Assembly: GCA_017163975.1 (NCBI GenBank)
Contig: JAFFSR010000249.1
Location: forward strand, 461,501 to 525,500
Direction of reading: 5' to 3'
DNA length: 64,000 nt
Origin: Anastatus disparis
Lineage: Eukaryota; Arthropoda; Insecta; Hymenoptera; Eupelmidae
The notes under the pieces are model-generated. The model did no database searches. It saw only the letters and a list, made by a program, of their open reading frames with translations, and was not told where the DNA came from. The position numbers were made by a program, and so were the translations under genes. Below are positions 59,029 through 64,000 of this stretch, one piece after another. Positions within the stretch are counted from its first letter, which is position 1. Each line of letters begins with the position of its first letter.

Positions 59029-59639
59029 ACAATTGAAAAATATTTACTACTGACAAAAAGGACAAACCTTAAAGTTTGAAAAATTAAAAAAAAAAAAAAA
59101 CATAAAAAAAAAAAGAAGAAATGCGGGCTTTGCAGCGTAAAGCGAAGACAGTCTCAACCCTGTGCAACGCAGAGAGCTTCAATTACTTTTTATGTGCTTT
59201 TATTTAACTCACACTTGGCTGGTGTATGTTAGTGGCGGGATGCTATAAACTTTGCCATTGAAACTGAAAACACTTCCCGACTACATTACTATATAGAACC
59301 TGACTAGACACTTCATCCCTACCAAATAACAAGCAGGTCAATCTATCTAACAACCTTGGGAACAGCGAGTTTTGTCGCTTGTAATAACTTGTGTGCTTGT
59401 AATGCTTGTGTGTATATTTTTTACACGTTTAGGTGTGTGGGCATGAGTGTGTATCCAGCAAAAGTATGTTTTCAGTTTATGAAAGTTTTGTCACTGAACC
59501 ATTGTCAATTTTTCATCTGATCCTATCCTTGAATCTACAATAGGAGATTGACTTACTATAATATATACAGCGATTTAATGAAAACCGAATGATAATAAGT
59601 CGGGGATAATTTCTAAAGGTTAGGGGATAACTAGGTGGA
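59029..59639. other. 3' region of the 6 kb element's gene
   Basis: Contains an A-run (59085-59116), a GC-richer patch (59120-59175) and one inward-facing subterminal-type unit (about 59310-59370). No further open frame. Confidence 0.45.
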
Positions 59640-61004
59640 GATTAGGTGGATAAAGAGGTCGGTGAATCAGTCCGCTTTTCGCATGTAGCTCAATATTAAG
59701 AAAAATAAGACTCATTAAAAAAAAAATATGCGACTAAACACGCTCTCTACAGGGTTAGGTGGGTTAGCTTGCTTGTGGTTTGGTAGGGGTAGTTACTAGG
59801 GGTTAGGGAGTAAGTAGGTGAAGATAAGGTTGGAAAGGGTCGGTTGGCTAACCCATTTGTGGCGTATGACCCAATGTTAAGAAAAATAAAACTTAATTCA
59901 ATGGAATGTGTGATTAAACTTGCTGTTCCCAGGGTTAGGAGGGTTAGCCTACTCGTAGTTTGGTAGGAGTGGTTTTAAGGGGTTAGAAGGGTTAAGGGTA
60001 GGTAGTTTGGTCCACTTGTGGTATGGATTCTTTAATTTCAAGAAAAGTATGTGTCTAAATTCGCTATTTCCTGAGTCAGGGATTACATGGGTTTGGGGTA
60101 GGTGGGTTGGCTCACTTTTGGTGTGGAATTCAATTATTTAAAAAAAAATAAGTGATTTACTTCACTGTTCCCAGGGTAAGGTGGGTTAGCCTGCTTGTAG
60201 TTTGATAGGGGTGGCTTTTAGGGGTTAAAGGTAGGTAAGTAGGGGTCAGATGATTGAGGGAAGGCGGGTTAGCCCGCTTGTGATTTAGTTATTTAAAGAG
60301 AAATGAGCGACTTAACTCGTTATTCCCAGGGTAAGGTGGGTTAGTCTACTTGTGGTTTGCAAGGGGTGGTAGGGGTAGTTTCTCTAGGGGCTCCGTGGGT
60401 TTGGGGTAGATGGGTTGGCTAACTTTTGGTGTGGAATTCAATTATTTAAAAAAAAGTTAGTGATTTACTTCACTGTTCCCAGGGTAAGGTGAGTTAGACT
60501 GCTTGTGGTTTGGTAGGGGTGGTTTTTAGGGATTAGGGGTAGGTAAACAGAGGTTAGATAGGTTTGGGGGAGATGGGTTAGCCCGCCTGTGGTTTATGAT
60601 TCAGTTATTTGAAGAAAAATGAGCGAACAAACTCGCTGTTCCCAAGGTAATGTGGGTTAGCCTGCTTGTGGTTTGATAGGTGTGGTAGGGGTAGTTCCTC
60701 TAGGGGCTGCGTGGGTTTGGAGTTGGTAAGTTGGCTCACTTTTGGTGTAAAATTCAATTATTTAAAAAAAATAAGTGATTTACTTGACTGTTCCCAGGGT
60801 AAGGTGAATTTTATGAATTTTTTTACTCGTAAATCATAATTTTTAGGCTTTTGACGCCATTTTGTAGCCGCCATTTTCAATTATATTGAATGGGCCACTC
60901 GACTTGTTGAAGCTTACATCAATACGAACATTTTGAGCTATTGAGCGTTTTTTTTGAGTGCTTCAAATTTTGGACTCAGAGGTGGCCCAGTTGACGTGGA
61001 ACGT

Positions 61005-61008
<4 letters not shown>
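59640..61008 (-). repeat. Right TIR with matching subterminal repeats
   Basis: Inverted units with CTGTTCCCAGGGTAAGG cores near 60787, 60638, 60472, 60321, 60164, 60060, 59920 and 59740. One further unit at about 59310-59370 is in the opposite orientation, facing inward. Confidence 0.82.

Positions 61009-61041
<33 letters not shown>
61009..61041. repeat. (TA)n microsatellite
   Basis: About 16 TA units abutting the right terminus of the 6 kb element. Confidence 0.95.
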
Positions 61042-61045
<4 letters not shown>

Positions 61046-61282
61046 TTGCCGAAAATAATCATTTTTTATCATAATATTATTTTTACAAATTTCATTATTA
61101 TTTATTTATCATATAACAATTAATTCATTGCATTTTTCATAATTTCTTTAATTTTTCAGCTTTTAAAGTAAAAAGGCAGTGAATTAAATCAGTTAATATA
61201 AAAGTAATTCTTTTGTGAATATGTTTGGAAAAAGTTTATTAAAAATGAATGAAAGTTCTTAAGAGAATTTTCTTTTTCAATA
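61042..61282. other. AT-rich spacer
   Basis: No feature recognised; possibly the 5' region of the following element. Confidence 0.4.
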
Positions 61283-61781
61283 ATGGTTTTGACTGAGGAA
61301 GATAAATTGATTGTTAAAAGACAGGGATTGTATAGTGGAATTGCTTTCATGTTAACTGATATTCATATATTAGAATTTAATAACATTTTAAACCAGTGCA
61401 TCTCATTCGACATGCAATTGACTTCACTAATTCAGAGACCACAATATGTTCATTCAGTGCTGATTGATGGAGAATTTATACAGTTATTATTTACCGAAAA
61501 TTTAGAAAAGAGTCACCGGATTCGTGTGTATTATAATAATAAGGTAATTTATATATATAGACAGTTTGAATTTTATATATTTACAAGATGAGTATAAGAT
61601 TTATATAAACAGATTATTTCCAAACAAATCAGAATTAAGCACAGTATTCGAAACAGTACAATCACAAACGAATAATTATGATTGTAGCGTATTTGCAATG
61701 GTTTTTGCTGTTGCAGTACTTCATAATTTAGGTTCATGTTGTTTAAGATATAATGTTTCTCAAATGCGATTACGTTTATAA
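61283..61781 (+). pseudogene. Ulp1/C48-like cysteine protease fragment
   Basis: Two exons (61283-61543 and about 61588-61781) with GT-AG borders (AAG|GTAATT, TTACAAG|AT). The second has QTNNYDCSVFAMVFAVAVLH, matching the catalytic Gln and Cys region (Q...N..DCGxFA) of Ulp1/C48-type proteases, followed by NVSQMRLRL as in transposon-borne relatives. The first has the upstream helix region (LTDIHILEFNNIL). The expected HW motif is replaced by SHRIRVYY, so it is probably inactive. It lies just upstream of the Helitron ORF in the same orientation. Either it is part of that element or an independent relic. Confidence 0.55.
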
Positions 61782-62100
61782 AGAATTTTTAAAACGCAAA
61801 AAATAAAAATGTTTCCAGTTTTACAAAATTATAATAATACAAATATTAATTACGATAACCCACCGGATATGATAAAAAGGAGTTTTTGTCATGAGCAAGG
61901 TCTTAATCAAATACCATTTAATTTAGATTTTGCCTAACTTGAAATATTATAAAAAAAGCTCACAAATGCGTTTATTGCCAGAACAAAAAAAGATCATGGA
62001 AACGTATCGTAAACAAAAGAATTTGAATCATGAAACAATTTTGATGGAAATTGACAATGACATTTCAAATAGAAATTTTTAAAACCCAGATAATGATATC

Positions 62101-64000
62101 ATGGGAATCGATGACATCCACTTGAATTATAACGATAATAAAATTGGGGCAGTTGAGATTAAATTAAATGAAGAAAAAAAAGAATCAAAAGAAATAGATG
62201 AAAAAGAAACTTTATTTGTAACAGAACTTAAGAGCTTGACGAAGCGGCCCCCTTCTAATAATATTTCCAATCCTAACTTATGAATAAACGATGCGTTCAA
62301 TCAAGTTTTTTTGCTACAAAGTAAAAATTTGTAAGATTATACTCCAGTGCGGACAACTCAAGAAATCCACCAAAATATTAGACATATAAAGTTATAATAA
62401 AAACTTTCAATGTATCGTATTTTAAAGTTAGGTCTATCAAGTTTGATATCTAATTTCTAATTCAAGCTCATAAAAAAATAACAAGTCTAAATGATTTTTT
62501 ATTTTGACAAAAATCATTGTAGTAATATAGCTTTAGTACGGACAAGTCATTATATTTGTTTAATTTATTAATTTAAAAAGATACTGATATAATAAAAAAA
62601 GCAAAACTCAAGTGATGCAGCTCCGACATCCAGTTAATAGGTAAGTGGTAACAGAAGAATCACATAAATATAAAAAAATTTCAGAAAAAGACATTATTAT
62701 GGAAATGCGAGAAAAAAAAAAGTAATGATAAATTAGAACTAAGACATGTTCAAGAAACTTTACGTAAGAAAAAAGCTTATATGAAAATGAAAAAAGGACA
62801 ACCAAATAAATATAAACAGAAATTAGAAAATACTAACATAACAAAATGGCAATTCAAGGAAACTATGAGTACTGATAAATTTAAACAAATACGTGCGAAT
62901 GAGGCTTTACGTGAGAAAGAAGCTTATATAAAAATTAAAGAAAAACAACCAAAAAAATATGAATAAAAATTAGAAAATGTTAAGTGTAAACGATTGAAAA
63001 TTGAAGATAATAATTATAATGAAAATTAGAATAATAATAATCATAATAACAATCATAATATTGTATTAAAGAAAGTTATTGATAAAACAATAAAGGGCAA
63101 AGTAGAAAAAAAATTAAAGAAATTAAATGGAAAAATATTAATTGAAAAAATTAATTTGAAACTGATTGGTTGTATGACAAATATATATTTCGATGAAAAT
63201 CTCATATCTGAAAATTACATTGGTTCCATGACGAATACATGTTTATTGTGATGCGCAACATTTTGCTTTTTAACATACTAAAAGTAACGATTTCTCCGAT
63301 TGTTGTCATAAAGGTAAAGTAGAATTGTTAGAAAATCCACCTTACCCAGAACGATTAATGTTTTGAGCAACTGAATTTACGGAAAAAAGTATTGATTTTC
63401 GACGAAATGTTAGGTTGTACAATAATGCTTTAGCATTCGCAAGTTTTTATCCCAATTTTAATACATTGCCGAGTGAAGGACCACAAGTTATTAGAATATG
63501 TGGGCAAATTTACCATAATGTATATGCGTTACAGCCTAATAAAGATGAAGCACTTAAATATGGACAATTATGTATTTTAGATAATGAAATGGCAACGATT
63601 GAACGACATAAGTTTAATACAAACTTAACATTATTAAAACATTCAGATAACTTAATGAGAGATATTAACCCTCATGCTAAAGCCTATAAAATGATGCATT
63701 AAGCAGGAGAAGAAAAACTACAACGATGTGCAAAAATCAATTGTCTTCTGAAAACTGTTACTATGCCTATTGTCCGCAATAATAATTTCGATAGAAAATA
63801 GATATAATCTACCTACCTGTAATGATGTAGCAATAGTATACGTTGAAGAAGACGATATGCCTCATATTGAACGTGATATTGTCATTTACCCTAAGTCTGA
63901 TAAACCAATTAGTATACTAAAAATTAGCAAACACACAGATCCTATGACATATTCGCTTATTCATCCTAATGGTGGTTTCGGATGGATGTCAAATATGAAA
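62101..64000 (+). pseudogene. Helitron N-terminal polyprotein, decayed, runs off window
   Basis: After a Lys/Glu-rich region with repeated AYxKxKxxQPxKYxxK motifs (62780-62963), the typical Helitron N-terminal region follows: NNALAFASFYPNFNTLPSEG (63418 on), GQIYHNVYALQP, YGQLCILDNEMA, NPHAKAYKMMH (ending 63702). After a TAA come NRYNLPTCNDVAIVYVEED (63798 on), RDIVIYP and TDPMTYSLIHPNGGFGW (to the window edge). Many stops (for example 62964, 63250, 63364, 63700) show it is dead. The Rep nuclease and helicase domains would lie beyond 64000. Confidence 0.82.

Larger units (their letters stand above)
55033..61008 (+). mobile_element. 6 kb TIR DNA transposon with subterminal repeats
   Basis: Termini TGTGACGTTCCACGTCAAC and complement, both next to (TA)n. 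The first ~220 bp of each arm match almost exactly. Further in, each arm is a string of ~155 bp repeats with CCCTGGGAACAGCGA, AAACCACAAGCAGGCTAACC and a TTCAAATAACTGAAT block. Inside lies a plus-strand gene of the same family as in the 10.3 kb element. It is smaller mainly because it lacks large nested insertions. Confidence 0.87.

Overview
The window is eukaryotic nuclear DNA, very AT-rich, with GT-AG introns, microsatellites and almost wall-to-wall transposable elements. The mix (pogo-like, piggyBac-like and Helitron remains, a CR1/L2/Jockey-type LINE, and large uncharacterised DNA transposons of kinds I associate with arthropod genomes) suggests an insect. A hymenopteran such as a braconid wasp is my best guess, but that is inference. 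I see no intact, clearly host single-copy gene. The best host-like candidates are an RPA-like OB-fold gene fragment (35.6-36.3 kb, minus) and a GC-richer first-exon-like segment ending ATG|GTGAGT near 3.2 kb.

Layout. 0-6.5 kb: non-coding DNA with a TA-flanked palindromic MITE (221-609), a three-copy AT-rich repeat, degenerate tandem repeats and a compound palindrome (4866-5787). 6.6-15.7 kb: a 9.1 kb DNA transposon with ~140 bp terminal inverted repeats (TIRs) and a decayed multi-exon gene whose N-terminus looks like a SAM domain. It carries nested MITEs, a tRNA-Thr-derived SINE-like piece and a piggyBac-type MITE. 16.9-17.6 kb: second copy of one of those MITEs. 17.6-21.9 kb: a pogo/Tigger-like element with a broken transposase. 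23.3-30.6 kb: a giant fold-back element made of a 15-bp minisatellite, inverted about a centre near 28.86 kb, with a 2.2 kb insertion and a TTAA-flanked MITE. 32.1-33.8 kb: a fold-back element with a tRNA-like sequence in both arms. 34.0-39.2 kb: two 5'-truncated copies of one LINE flanking a small TIR element and the RPA-like gene. 40.9-42.7 kb: an element made of GAA/TTC-rich tandem repeats resembling heat-shock elements.

42.8-53.1 kb holds the most striking object: a 10.3 kb DNA transposon with nearly identical 1,077 bp TIRs. It encodes, on the minus strand, a multi-exon DDE-like transposase candidate (DFSEN ... SDGAPTQ ... HGK.VCDGIG), interrupted by a 2.3 kb fold-back element, a MITE and a frameshift. 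55.0-61.0 kb is a second element coding for the same protein family on the plus strand, with ~1.2 kb TIRs built of ~155 bp subterminal repeats. Both elements are bordered by (TA)n tracts. 61.3-64.0 kb carries a Ulp1/C48-like protease fragment and the start of a decayed Helitron polyprotein that runs off the window.

The genes do not form a host pathway: each coding region belongs to a mobile element and nearly all are broken. The window is best read as a nested transposon graveyard with an extreme density of long inverted repeats. Several insertions are so clean that removing them with their target duplication restores the interrupted reading frame. This confirms the gene models and gives a relative order of insertions.
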